Assembly: GCA_965220205.1 (NCBI GenBank)
Contig: OZ244812.1
Location: 2,542,001 to 2,606,000, forward strand
DNA length: 64,000 nt
Origin: G965220205 sp965220205
GTDB taxonomy: Bacteria > Chloroflexota > Dehalococcoidia > Lucifugimonadales > Australimonadaceae
Direction: 5' to 3'
The position numbers and the translations under genes were made by a program. The number at the start of each line of letters is the position of its first letter. Position 1 is the stretch's first letter. Below, piece after piece: positions 44,292 through 52,285 of this stretch. The notes below the pieces were generated by a model. The model was not told the DNA's origin, ran no database searches, and saw only the letters and a list, made by a program, of their open reading frames with translations.

Positions 44292-45734
44292 CTACTGCAG
44301 GATGACGCGGTCGCGGTATTCCAGCGGGTCGAACGGCCTCTCTACCGGCTCCTTGGCCCGTTCCAGTCTCTGCAGGTAGTCGTAGACCTGGTCGGCCAGC
44401 GGCCGCAGGTCGGGTTGCATGTCCACGTTTGCGTAGGTCTCGCCCTCGACCCACCGCCGGTCAGGGCGCGTCAGCCCCGGGTCCAGACCGCGGCGCAGGC
44501 TCACCCGGTCGTGCAGTTCGCCGGGCGCGTCGCCCTCGCCCGGGGTGTCGTGGATCGTCTGCTGGCCCTCCCGGCTCAGAATCCAGTTGACGTAGAGCTT
44601 GGTGGCGTTGGGGTGCGGCGTGTTCCGCATGATGAGGAGCATCCCGCCGGCGCCGCCGGTTGCGTTCAGGGTCTGGACGCTCGGCAGGCCGGGCACGAGC
44701 CCCTCGTTGAAGGCGTCCGTGTAGCTCTCCACCGGACCGCCTGCCTCCCGGATCTCCTGGAGCACCCGGCCCGCGGAACCGATGCCGAACGCGAGGTCGT
44801 ACCCGCCGAACGCGAGGTTGTCGGCGATCAGGTTGAAGTCGGGCGTAAAGAAGACGTCCATCTCCGTGAAGAACCGCTCGTACCACTCAGGACCCTGGAA
44901 CGGGTCGAGGTAGCGCCTCAGGTCTCCCCCGGTGGAGCCGCCCACCAACTTGGACAACGATATGATTCTCCCCTTGTTTTCGTCCCTGAGGAAATCGAAC
45001 CAGTCGGTGTAGGACGCCACCTCGTCGAGACTCAGGTTGTTGGTGTTCCACCAGAAGTCCCCTCCCGAGAGAGACGACAGGTTCGACGTCATCACGAAGT
45101 GGTACTGCTCCTGCTCGTCCGTGAACCACCACCGGTCGCCGAACCAGTTCTCCGGCGCCGCATCGGCGTGGAAGATGAACGGAGCGATGGGTTGGGCCAT
45201 GCCGTTGGCGATGTACCGCACGTTCGCCGAGTTCGCGCCCGAGTGCGCCACGTCCACCGTGAACCGGCCCGCCGCCTGCTCCGCCAGGATCCTGTTGGAG
45301 TGCTCGGTGCTCGAGCCTCTTCCCAGCACCACCTTGATGTCGAACTTGTTCTCGAAGATCGAGTACAGGGGCGCGATGTCTTGGACGCCGCCGCCGCCCG
45401 CAATTACCAGCTTGCCCTCCTCTTGGGCCGCGGCGATCAGGCGTTGCCACTCGGCCTCGAACGACGGGTCTGGCGTGGGCGTCGGGACCGGCGCCGTCGC
45501 CGTTGGCGTGGGCGCGACCGTCACGCCGGGGGGCACGGGCGTGGGGGTGGGCGTGGGCTGCCCCGGCCGAAGCGTTGGGGTCGGCAGCATCATCGCCGTC
45601 GGCGCCGGCATCGCCTCGGGCCGTGGCGTTGCCGTTGGTCGCGGCGTGGGCGTCGGGGGACTGCCGCAAGCGGCCAGCAACAGCCCGACAACGCTCGCTA
45701 TCACTGTCGCGAGGACCAGGCCCCTAAGCTTCAT
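44292..45734 (-). CDS. lipoprotein solute-binding protein 3 (orphan duplicate)
   Basis: A 480-residue lipoprotein, recent duplicate of 41115-42557: the signal peptide (MKLRGLVLATVIASVVGLLL) and linker are the same, and differences gather in the binding domain (for example SWETWRDVLNDDQIG against SYTDWFDFLRDENKG). It has no permease; the IS element occupies the place where one would follow. It may feed the permease at 39243 with another ligand. ATG 45734 has GGGAGATTTGTG before it. Confidence 0.9.
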   Translation of the reverse strand: MKLRGLVLATVIASVVGLLLAACGSPPTPTPRPTATPRPEAMPAPTAMMLPTPTLRPGQPTPTPTPVPPGVTVAPTPTATAPVPTPTPDPSFEAEWQRLIAAAQEEGKLVIAGGGGVQDIAPLYSIFENKFDIKVVLGRGSSTEHSNRILAEQAAGRFTVDVAHSGANSANVRYIANGMAQPIAPFIFHADAAPENWFGDRWWFTDEQEQYHFVMTSNLSSLSGGDFWWNTNNLSLDEVASYTDWFDFLRDENKGRIISLSKLVGGSTGGDLRRYLDPFQGPEWYERFFTEMDVFFTPDFNLIADNLAFGGYDLAFGIGSAGRVLQEIREAGGPVESYTDAFNEGLVPGLPSVQTLNATGGAGGMLLIMRNTPHPNATKLYVNWILSREGQQTIHDTPGEGDAPGELHDRVSLRRGLDPGLTRPDRRWVEGETYANVDMQPDLRPLADQVYDYLQRLERAKEPVERPFDPLEYRDRVILQ

Positions 45735-45870
45735 CACAAATCTCCCTCCGAATTCGGACTGCCCCACTCACGTCTCTTCCGAGCGTGCGTGGCCCTGTCA
45801 GGTGTTCCCTGTCGCATGTCCTTACCTAGAGGATAGGCAGGCCGTGGACTCGCCTCGGAACTCGTGGCGA

Positions 45871-45900
45871 ACACTATCCCGCCGCCGCGAATCCTGTCAA
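45871..45900 (-). promoter_or_regulatory. promoter of binding protein gene 3
   Basis: On the minus strand TTGACA (45900-45895) and TAGTGT (45876-45871) are spaced by 18 bases. TTTGACAGGATTCGC is a one-base variant of the string before genes 1 and 2. Confidence 0.65.
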
Positions 45901-45920
45901 ACCCACGATTCTTGTCTCGA

Positions 45921-45950
45921 TTGCCGATTACAGGCGCCCCCGCGTATGAT
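45921..45950 (+). promoter_or_regulatory. promoter of the bicupin gene
   Basis: TTGCCG (45921-45926) and TATGAT (45945-45950) are spaced by 18 bases, on the plus strand, with a ~170-base leader to ATG 46128. It starts about 20 bases from the divergent promoter of binding protein 3, so the two may be coregulated. Confidence 0.5.
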
Positions 45951-46127
45951 GCGCTTCCGCAGACGTTCGCCCCGCCCGCGAGCCGTCGTCGTACGGCGCT
46001 GTGCAAGGACACTACGCAGGCGGCGCCCCAACGGTTTGTTAGCGGCTGCCGCTCCCGCGAACGAGTTCCGAGCGAGGTTGCAAGGGAACGAAACAGACGA
46101 GGGATCGGGAAGGACGGAGGCGCGCGC

Positions 46128-47279
46128 ATGACGACTGACAACACGGAGATTCGGGTGGCGGAGACGCCGACGGGGCTCGACGACTACCGAGTCGAGAACG
46201 CCTATGCCGCCTGGCAGCAGAGCGAAGGCGTGAAGGTCATCGTCGACTTTGCGTTCGACGACCTGGGCGAGATCGAGCTGTCGCCCTGGGAGCGCAAGGG
46301 CGGCGCCGGGGCCATCATCAACATCCCCAACCGCACGCTGCCCAACGACGCCCACGTGGTCGAGATCAAGCCCGGCGGCAAGTCCGAGCCCGAGCACCAC
46401 ATGTACGAGGAGACCGTGTACGTCGTCTCCGGTCGTGGCGCGACGAGCATCTGGATCGACGAGAAGCAGAAGGCCACCTTCGAGTGGCACGAGGGGAGCC
46501 TGTTCGCCATCCCGCTCAACTCCTGGTACCAGCACTTCAACGCCAGCGGCGCCGAGCCCGCCCGGTACATCTCGGTCACCAACGCGCCGCCCATGATGCG
46601 ATTGTTCCGCGACCAGGAGTTCATCTTCAACAACCCGCACGCCTTCAAGGGCCGCTTCTCCGGCGAGGAGGACTTCTTCAGCGGCAACGGGAAGCTGTAC
46701 AGCCGGCGCGTGTGGGAATCGAACTTCGTCCCTAACGCGCCGGACATGATGCTCTACCGCTGGAAGGAACGCGGCGCGGGCGGCATCAACGTCATGCTCC
46801 AGCTGGCCAAGAGCTCGATGGGCTCGCACATCTCCGAGTTCCCGGTGGGGACCTACAAGAAGGCGCACCGGCACGGTCCGGGCGCGCACCTGTTGATCCT
46901 GAGCGGCACGGGGTTCTCCCAGCTCTGGCAGGAGGGGACCGAGTACCGGAAGGCGGACTGGCGGACGGGCGGCATGGTGATCGTGCCCGACGACGCCTGT
47001 TTCCACCAGCACTTCAACTCCGGACCGGACCGCGCCCGCTACCTCGCGTTGCGCCCCGGCGGCATGCCGGGCGGGGGCGGGGGCCAGTGGGGCGGCGCCG
47101 GCGGCGCCGACGTGAGCGTCAACGAGGGCGGTTGGCAGATCGAGTACGAGGACGAGGACAAGCGGATTCACGAGATATTCGAGAACGAGCTCGCGAGCCA
47201 CGGGGCCCCCTGCCGGATGAAGGCGTTCGTCCCGTGGTGCACTGGAGAGGTCGGACCGACCAACGAACGCGACACCTAG
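46128..47279 (+). CDS. two-domain cupin with both metal sites intact
   Basis: A 383-residue bicupin related to 15866 and 16999. Unlike those, motif 1 of the N-terminal cupin keeps its ligands (EPEHHMYEETVYVVSGRG) and motif 2 has WYQHFN. The C-terminal cupin has KAHRHGPGAH and FHQHFN. It could therefore bind two metals. A Gly-rich loop (GGMPGGGGGQWGGAGGA) lies near residue 325. ATG 46128 follows GGACGGAGGCGCGCGC; the long upstream extension to 45864 has no cupin features. It is divergent from binding protein 3, so import and oxidation of one compound is possible. Confidence 0.85.
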   Translation: MTTDNTEIRVAETPTGLDDYRVENAYAAWQQSEGVKVIVDFAFDDLGEIELSPWERKGGAGAIINIPNRTLPNDAHVVEIKPGGKSEPEHHMYEETVYVVSGRGATSIWIDEKQKATFEWHEGSLFAIPLNSWYQHFNASGAEPARYISVTNAPPMMRLFRDQEFIFNNPHAFKGRFSGEEDFFSGNGKLYSRRVWESNFVPNAPDMMLYRWKERGAGGINVMLQLAKSSMGSHISEFPVGTYKKAHRHGPGAHLLILSGTGFSQLWQEGTEYRKADWRTGGMVIVPDDACFHQHFNSGPDRARYLALRPGGMPGGGGGQWGGAGGADVSVNEGGWQIEYEDEDKRIHEIFENELASHGAPCRMKAFVPWCTGEVGPTNERDT

Positions 47280-47289
47280 ACGGAAGCGG

Positions 47290-47321
47290 ACGGGGCGCCG
47301 TGACTCGCGCCGCCGCCCCGT
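47290..47321 (+). terminator. terminator after the bicupin gene
   Basis: ACGGGGC (47290-47296) pairs with GCCCCGT (47315-47321), followed by TT. It lies 11 bases after the bicupin stop and separates it from the collagen-like gene. Confidence 0.5.
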
Positions 47322-47348
47322 TTGGAGGAGCCGCGTTACAGGGAACGC

Positions 47349-47378
47349 TTGACAGACGCGCCAAGCAGTGGTCTGCTT
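47349..47378 (+). promoter_or_regulatory. conserved upstream element of collagen-like gene 2
   Basis: It repeats the element at 37410-37439 base for base over the core TTGACAGACGCGCCAAGCAG and the following TGGTCTGCTTCC, with the AAGCAG/CTGCTT inverted repeat at 47363-47378. Flanking DNA is much less alike, which points to selection on this site. Confidence 0.6.
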
Positions 47379-47436
47379 CCCCGCGACCATATGCTTCGCG
47401 TCTGTCGGCGCAACGCATCGTACATAAGGGGGTTCC

Positions 47437-48261
47437 ATGAATCAGTTCTTCACCGTCAGACGCTTGGGCGTGGTCCTGCTGCTCGCCTCCCTGGCGCTGT
47501 TCGCGGCCTGCACCGGCGCTGTGGGGCCGGAGGGGCCGGAGGGGCCGGAGGGAGCCCCCGGAGCTCCCGGACTGCCAGGCGCCCCGGGTGTGCACGGTCA
47601 ACAGGGCGCCGACGGCTTCAACGGGCCGTCCGGGCCTCAGGGACCCCAAGGTTCCGCTGGCGCCGACGGTAGCGACGGCTCCGATGGGAAAGACGGCGCG
47701 GACGGCGCCCTCGTCCACAACACGGGCGTTGGCTTCCAGGTCATCCCGCCCATCATGAACTTCCCCGAATCACGCACGCGCGGCAGGGGCGTGTGGTTCA
47801 TCGGGGCTGGCCTCGAGCCGGGCCAACCGTTCACCATCACCGTCGAGACCGGCGGCCTCGACGCGGAGTTGTCGTATCAACTCGTGGGCGAGCGCGTGGC
47901 GAACGATGCTGGAGGCTTCATCCTGGGGATGGCGTTGCGAGGCGACCGGCAGATCGGTCTGCCGACGCTGAACGAGTACGGCCCGGTGACCGTGCGCCTG
48001 TGGAACGCCAACTCCACTGAGTTGCTCGCGACCGCGCCGTGGGTGTGGTGCACCGCGGATATGAGGGACGACTGGTGCAGCGCCGCTGAGGATGGGATAA
48101 GGCTCAGCGCTCCCCCCACGCCGGAGCCCACGCCCGAGCCAACCCCCGAGCCCACGCCCGAGCCGACGGCCGAGCCGACGGCAGAACCCACGGTCGAGCC
48201 GACGGCTGAGCCTGTCGACCCCGGGGGGCCTCCCTCGCCCGATGGGGTCCCCGTGGGCTAG
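47437..48261 (+). CDS. collagen-like lipoprotein 2 with Pro-Glu repeat tail
   Basis: A 274-residue lipoprotein paralogous to 37496-38236: similar start (MNQFFTVRRLGVVLL against MNHFLTVRRMGLVLL), lipobox ALFAAC (Cys ~24), about 22 Gly-X-Y triplets including GSDGSDGKDGADG, and the same globular domain (VGFQVIPPIMNF, GAGLEPGQPF, LLATAPWVW). It adds a C-terminal tail of TPEP/TAEP repeats (~residues 227-260). The Pro-Glu tail may be a spacer or a cell-wall attachment segment. AAGGGGGTTCC precedes the ATG, as in copy 1. Confidence 0.85.
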   Translation: MNQFFTVRRLGVVLLLASLALFAACTGAVGPEGPEGPEGAPGAPGLPGAPGVHGQQGADGFNGPSGPQGPQGSAGADGSDGSDGKDGADGALVHNTGVGFQVIPPIMNFPESRTRGRGVWFIGAGLEPGQPFTITVETGGLDAELSYQLVGERVANDAGGFILGMALRGDRQIGLPTLNEYGPVTVRLWNANSTELLATAPWVWCTADMRDDWCSAAEDGIRLSAPPTPEPTPEPTPEPTPEPTAEPTAEPTVEPTAEPVDPGGPPSPDGVPVG

Positions 48262-48304
48262 ACCGACCGCGCGCCGGGCGGGTCTTGGCGCAACGCAAGT
48301 AGAG

Positions 48305-48336
48305 AACGGGCCCAGCCGATTCAGGCTGGGCCCGTT
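48305..48336. terminator. terminator after collagen-like gene 2
   Basis: AACGGGCCCAGCC and GGCTGGGCCCGTT form a perfect 13-bp stem with a six-base loop, 43 bases after the stop. The inner GGCCCAGCC/GGCTGGGCC arms equal those of the terminator after collagen-like gene 1. Confidence 0.8.
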
Positions 48337-48534
48337 GCGTTCGCCTCGCCCCTCGCCGGCCCCGACGTCACGCCAACAGGGGGATTCCCGGCGAAGACCG
48401 GGAGTCCATTGGCGGCGTCCTGTTTCGCGGCCAGTCTGTCAACGGACCAGTTGACAATCTACAATGACGCCGTCGCCAAGGCCCGCCGATGCGACAGCCC
48501 CCGCCGCGAGGAGGTCGCCGCACTGGAGGACTCA

Positions 48535-49311
48535 ATGGATACAGCGCCCATCCTCGAAGTGCGCGACCTCGTGAAGGACTTCGGCGGACTGCGGGCTGTC
48601 GATCACTGCTCTTTCAATGTTTGGCCAGGCCCGATCACGGGGCTCATCGGCCCGAACGGAGCAGGCAAGACGACGCTATTCAACCTGTTGTCCGGCGCGA
48701 CGTCTCCGACCAGCGGCCAGATCATCTTCGGCGGCCGCCGCATCGAGGGGATGCAGATGCATCAGACCTTTCGCTTGGGCCTCATGCGCACGTTCCAGAT
48801 TCCCCGGGAGATGAAGCGCATGACGGTGCTCGAGAACCTGATGCTCGTCCCGGCGCCCCAGCTCGGCGAGCACGTCTGGGCGTCGTGGTTCATGCCCTGG
48901 CGCGTCGCCCGCGAGGAGCGCCGCATTGAGGCCCAGGCGCTCGATGTGCTGGAGATGGTCAGCCTCTCCCATCTGGCGAACGAGTACGCCGGCAACCTGT
49001 CCGGCGGTCAGAAAAAGCTGCTGGAGCTGGCCCGGACTCTGATGGCGGAGCCTCGGATGGTGCTGCTGGACGAGCCCTTCGCTGGGGTCAACCGCACGTT
49101 GCTCCGGGACATCGCAGCCAACATCCTCAGGGCCAGCGTCGAGCGCGACGTCACCTTCATCATCATCGAACACGACATGCGGCTCGTCATGGGCCTGTGC
49201 GACCCGATCGTCGTCATGGCGAGCGGAGCGGTGATTGCGCAGGGGACGCCGTTGCAGGTGCAGCAAGACCCGCAGGTGCTGGAAGCCTACCTGGGAGGCG
49301 CCTCTCCATGA
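48535..49311 (+). CDS. livG: branched-chain amino acid-type ABC importer ATPase (LivG-like)
   Basis: A 258-residue cytoplasmic ATPase of the LivG type. Walker A is GPNGAGKT (39-46), the signature LSGGQKKLLELAR, and Walker B MVLLDEPFAGV. The GLMRTFQIPREM region is characteristic of LivG proteins. ATG 48535 follows CTGGAGGACTC; the upstream extension to 48409 is not needed. It is the first gene of a livG-livF-livH-livM operon. The ligand may be a branched-chain amino acid, an amide or urea; it cannot be told from the ATPase. Confidence 0.92.
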   Translation: MDTAPILEVRDLVKDFGGLRAVDHCSFNVWPGPITGLIGPNGAGKTTLFNLLSGATSPTSGQIIFGGRRIEGMQMHQTFRLGLMRTFQIPREMKRMTVLENLMLVPAPQLGEHVWASWFMPWRVAREERRIEAQALDVLEMVSLSHLANEYAGNLSGGQKKLLELARTLMAEPRMVLLDEPFAGVNRTLLRDIAANILRASVERDVTFIIIEHDMRLVMGLCDPIVVMASGAVIAQGTPLQVQQDPQVLEAYLGGASP

Positions 49312-50012
49312 CCCTCCTTGAGGCATCCGGGGTCGTCGCCGGGTACGGACAGACAGAGATACTGCACGGCGTGTCGATAGCAGTGGACCGGGGAGAAGTG
49401 GTCACCGTCATCGGCCCCAACGGCTGCGGGAAGTCGACGCTCATGAAGGCCATCGTAGGCCTGGTGCGAGTCCGAACGGGAAGCGTGATGTTCCAGGGCT
49501 CGGACATATCCGGTCGCCCGCCGGAGCAGATTGTGCGGACCGGCCTCTGCTACGTCCCGCAGACCAACAACGTGTTCCCGTCCCTGAGCATCCGGGAGAA
49601 CCTGGAGATGGGCGCCTTCGTCCGTAACGACGACTTCCGGGGGCGCATCGGGGAGCTGTTCGAGCTGTTCCCCGACCTAACGCGGCAGCCGGGCCGCAAG
49701 GCGGGCAGTCTGTCCGGCGGGCAACGTCAGATGTTGGCCATTGCCCGCGCGCTGATGCTGGACCCCGTGCTGCTTCTGCTCGACGAGCCCTCAGCCGGGC
49801 TCTCGCCCGTCATGATGCGCACACTGTTCGACCGCATCCGCGACATCAACCAGACGGGAGTCGCGGTGCTGTTGGTGGAGCAGAACGCCCGAGAGGCGCT
49901 GCGCATGTCGGATAGGGGCTACATCCTGGTCTCCGGCGAGAACCGGCTAGAAGACACCGGGAAAGACCTGTTGGACAACCCAGACGTAGCCCGCCTGTAT
50001 CTGGGAGGGTGA
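49308..50012 (+). CDS. livF: branched-chain amino acid-type ABC importer ATPase (LivF-like)
   Basis: A 234-residue LivF-type ATPase. Walker A is GPNGCGKS (36-43), Q-loop region CYVPQTNNVFPSLS, signature SLSGGQRQMLAIAR, Walker B VLLLLDEPSAGLSP. Its ATG overlaps the livG stop (ATGA), so the two are coupled. It would form the ATPase heterodimer with LivG. Confidence 0.92.
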   Translation: MTLLEASGVVAGYGQTEILHGVSIAVDRGEVVTVIGPNGCGKSTLMKAIVGLVRVRTGSVMFQGSDISGRPPEQIVRTGLCYVPQTNNVFPSLSIRENLEMGAFVRNDDFRGRIGELFELFPDLTRQPGRKAGSLSGGQRQMLAIARALMLDPVLLLLDEPSAGLSPVMMRTLFDRIRDINQTGVAVLLVEQNAREALRMSDRGYILVSGENRLEDTGKDLLDNPDVARLYLGG

Positions 50013-51049
50013 GCGGCGCTCTGATGACGATGCTGCGGAACACCGCGAGACGAATCAGCCTGGCATGGACGCCGGGCTACACGGCAGCCGCAATAGTGGT
50101 GCTGGCGCTGGCAGTCGGGTTCCTGCCTTTCGTGAAGATGGGCCTGGTGGTCAACGGAGTCTTCCTGGGCGCTATCATCGCGCTGGGAGCCATCGGCCTG
50201 ACGCTGGTGTTTGGCATCCTGAACTTCGCCAACGTTGCTCACGGCGACTATATGACCATGGGAGCATACGCAGCGCTGTTCCTCGTGGGCAGCGCGCTCC
50301 CAACGGTCGGGATCGACGGCAGCGGACTGGGGCCATTCAGTTTCGGGTACCCCGTGCTCATCGCGCTGCCCATAGCGGTCGCCGCGGTCGCGCTCGGGGC
50401 CATCCTCTTGGACGTGACGGTCTATCGCCGGCTCCGAGATCGTGGCGTGAACGCCGTCGTGCTGTCGATGGCGTCCCTGGGAGTGGCCATCGCGCTGCGC
50501 GGGCTCGTGCATATCTTCTGGAGCGGCGAAACCCAGCGCTATCCCCGGGAGACTCGGCAGGTTTTTCACCTCCCGATGGACGTACGCATCCCGCCGGACG
50601 CCATCTTCATTGCCATCGTAACAATCGTCCTCGTAACGAGCGTCTATCTCGTGCTGACGCGGACGAAGATGGGGAAGGCCATGCGGGCCACGGCGGACAA
50701 CCCGAACCTTGCCCTAGTCAGCGGGATCGACACCCAGCGCGTTATCTGGTGGACATGGGCGCTGGGCGCGGGGCTGGCGGCGACTGCGGGAATCCTGCTG
50801 GCGGTGTTCCAGGCGCAGCTGCTGCCCATCATGGGGTGGAAGTTCCTCATCCCGCTGTTCGCCGCCGTCATACTGGGCGGCATCGGCAACCCCTACGGCG
50901 CGCTGGTGGGCGCATTCGTCATCGGGGTAACCTCGGAGGTCTCGACTCAGTGGATCAACCCCAGCTACAAGCCGGCGGTGGCCTTCGCAATCATGACGGG
51001 AGTGCTGCTGGTGAGGCCGCGAGGGATATTCGGGGGAGGCAGGACCTAG
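50009..51049 (+). CDS. livH: branched-chain amino acid-type ABC permease (LivH-like)
   Basis: A 346-residue permease with about eight hydrophobic segments. GAIGLTLVFGILNFANVAHG is the LivH signature, and ADNPNLALVSGIDTQRV is the cytoplasmic coupling loop. It begins at GTG 50009, which overlaps the livF stop, or at ATG 50024; the GGGAGGG box is very close to the former and 12-14 bases from the latter, so the start is uncertain by five residues. Confidence 0.9.
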   Translation: MSGALMTMLRNTARRISLAWTPGYTAAAIVVLALAVGFLPFVKMGLVVNGVFLGAIIALGAIGLTLVFGILNFANVAHGDYMTMGAYAALFLVGSALPTVGIDGSGLGPFSFGYPVLIALPIAVAAVALGAILLDVTVYRRLRDRGVNAVVLSMASLGVAIALRGLVHIFWSGETQRYPRETRQVFHLPMDVRIPPDAIFIAIVTIVLVTSVYLVLTRTKMGKAMRATADNPNLALVSGIDTQRVIWWTWALGAGLAATAGILLAVFQAQLLPIMGWKFLIPLFAAVILGGIGNPYGALVGAFVIGVTSEVSTQWINPSYKPAVAFAIMTGVLLVRPRGIFGGGRT

Positions 51050-51061
51050 AGGGCGCGCGGC

Positions 51062-52051
51062 GTGGATGTAATCGGAGTACTCGACTACCTCGTGGGCTTC
51101 GCCGTCATGGCGGGGATCTACGCCGTGTTCGCCCTGGGGCTGAACGTCCACTGGGGATTCACCGGCCTGTTCAACATCGGCATCGCGGGATTCTTTGCGC
51201 TAGGCGCGTATACGGCGGCGCTGATGACGACGCAGCCCCCGGACCCGGCGCTGTTCGAGGACTTCAAGTTCGGCGGCAACTGGTCGGAGCTGGGATACCT
51301 CGACTGGGGTATCGACCTGTGGTTCTTCCTAGGCCTCGGCGCCGCGGCGGCGGTGTGCGGGGCCATCGCTCTGGGGATAGGCTACGTGACCCTGCGGCTG
51401 CGAGACGACTACCTGGCCATCGCGACCCTGGGGATCGCGGAGACCGTCCGGCTCTTCTTCCTGAACGAGAAGTGGGCGGCCAACGGTTCCAAGGGGCTGT
51501 ACCGGATACCGAAGTTCTTGGGCGACTGGTTGCCGCCACAGCACTACGACTACCTCTACCTGGTCGTGGTCGTGGTCATCCTGGCCGCCCTCTTCTTTGC
51601 GGTGGAGCGGGCCATCAAGTCTCCGTGGGGGCGAGTGCTGCGCGCGATTCGAGAGGACGAGGTGGCCGCCGAGGCCAGCGGCAAGAACGTCTTCAGGTTC
51701 AAGCTCCAAGCGTTCATCCTGGGAGCGGTCATCATGGGGATCGGCGGAGCGTTGTTCGCCCACAACGTCCGGTTCCTCTCGCCCACGACCTTCGACCCGC
51801 TGCTGGCGACGTTCGTCATATGGGCCATGCTGATGGTGGGCGGCTCCGGCAACAACCGGGGCGCCGTTTTGGGAGCGTTCGTGGTCTGGGGGGTTTGGAC
51901 CGGCACGCAGTTCCTACCGGGCATCTTCAGCGAAGCCGACTTCCGGCTATTCATGATTGGCGTGCTCATCGTCGCGGTTATCCTCGCCCGCCCCGGCGGC
52001 ATCCTCGGAGAGGAGCGCCGTGTGGCGCGCCCCTCTCCTGACCCGCCCTAG
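51062..52051 (+). CDS. livM: branched-chain amino acid-type ABC permease (LivM-like)
   Basis: A 329-residue LivM-type permease. GLNVHWGFTGLFNIGIAGFF and RLRDDYLAIATLGIAETVRL are characteristic, and RAIREDEVAAEASGKNV is the coupling loop. It begins at GTG 51062 with a weak ribosome binding site, probably translated after LivH. Last gene of the operon; repeats and a decayed cassette follow. Confidence 0.9.
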   Translation: MDVIGVLDYLVGFAVMAGIYAVFALGLNVHWGFTGLFNIGIAGFFALGAYTAALMTTQPPDPALFEDFKFGGNWSELGYLDWGIDLWFFLGLGAAAAVCGAIALGIGYVTLRLRDDYLAIATLGIAETVRLFFLNEKWAANGSKGLYRIPKFLGDWLPPQHYDYLYLVVVVVILAALFFAVERAIKSPWGRVLRAIREDEVAAEASGKNVFRFKLQAFILGAVIMGIGGALFAHNVRFLSPTTFDPLLATFVIWAMLMVGGSGNNRGAVLGAFVVWGVWTGTQFLPGIFSEADFRLFMIGVLIVAVILARPGGILGEERRVARPSPDPP

Positions 52052-52100
52052 CGAACCTCTGGATAGCTCCGTCCCCATCCGTTCGCCCTGAGCCCCTCTC

Positions 52101-52131
52101 CGTCATTTCCGTGCCCCGACACGGGAATCCA
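52101..52131. repeat. ATTCC/GGAAT hairpin repeat
   Basis: ATTTCCGTG (52105-52113) pairs with CACGGGAAT (52120-52128), inside CGTCATTTCC...GGAATCCACG. It follows a truncated CCGTTCGCCCTGAGCCCCT copy at 52078-52098, so two repeat families are nested here. Confidence 0.65.
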
Positions 52132-52162
52132 CGCCCCGGGCGACCCCAGCCCGTCCGTCCCC

Positions 52163-52227
52163 ATCCGTTCGCCCTAAGCTCGTCGAAGCCTGTCCTGAGC
52201 CTGTCGAAGGAGGTCCCACGAGCGGAT
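52163..52227. repeat. palindromic CCGTTCG...CGAGCGG repeat, expanded copy
   Basis: ATCCGTTCG (52163-52171) and CGAGCGGAT (52219-52227) are the ends. The core GAGCTTGTCGAAGG is present nearly twice (CTAAGCTCGTCGAAGCC, then CTGAGCCTGTCGAAGG), an internal duplication. It is directly followed by the 18-bp perfect palindrome GGGGCTCCCGGGAGCCCC (52231-52248). Confidence 0.7.
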
Positions 52228-52255
52228 TAGGGGGCTCCCGGGAGCCCCTCCCTCC

Positions 52256-52285
52256 GTCATTCCTGGCGCCTAGGCGGGGAATCCA
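52256..52285. repeat. ATTCC/GGAAT repeat before the decayed cassette
   Basis: GTCATTCCTGGCGCC and GGCGGGGAATCC form an imperfect hairpin. It stands in the same place relative to the decayed HTH leader as the repeat at 1147 does to the intact one. Confidence 0.6.

Noticed and set aside
45864..46127. 88-residue N-terminal extension of the bicupin gene
   Set aside because: It covers the divergent promoter region, has no cupin features, and a ribosome binding site precedes ATG 46128.
48409..48534. 42-residue N-terminal extension of LivG
   Set aside because: LivG proteins start close to the ILEVRDL strand; GGAGG precedes ATG 48535.
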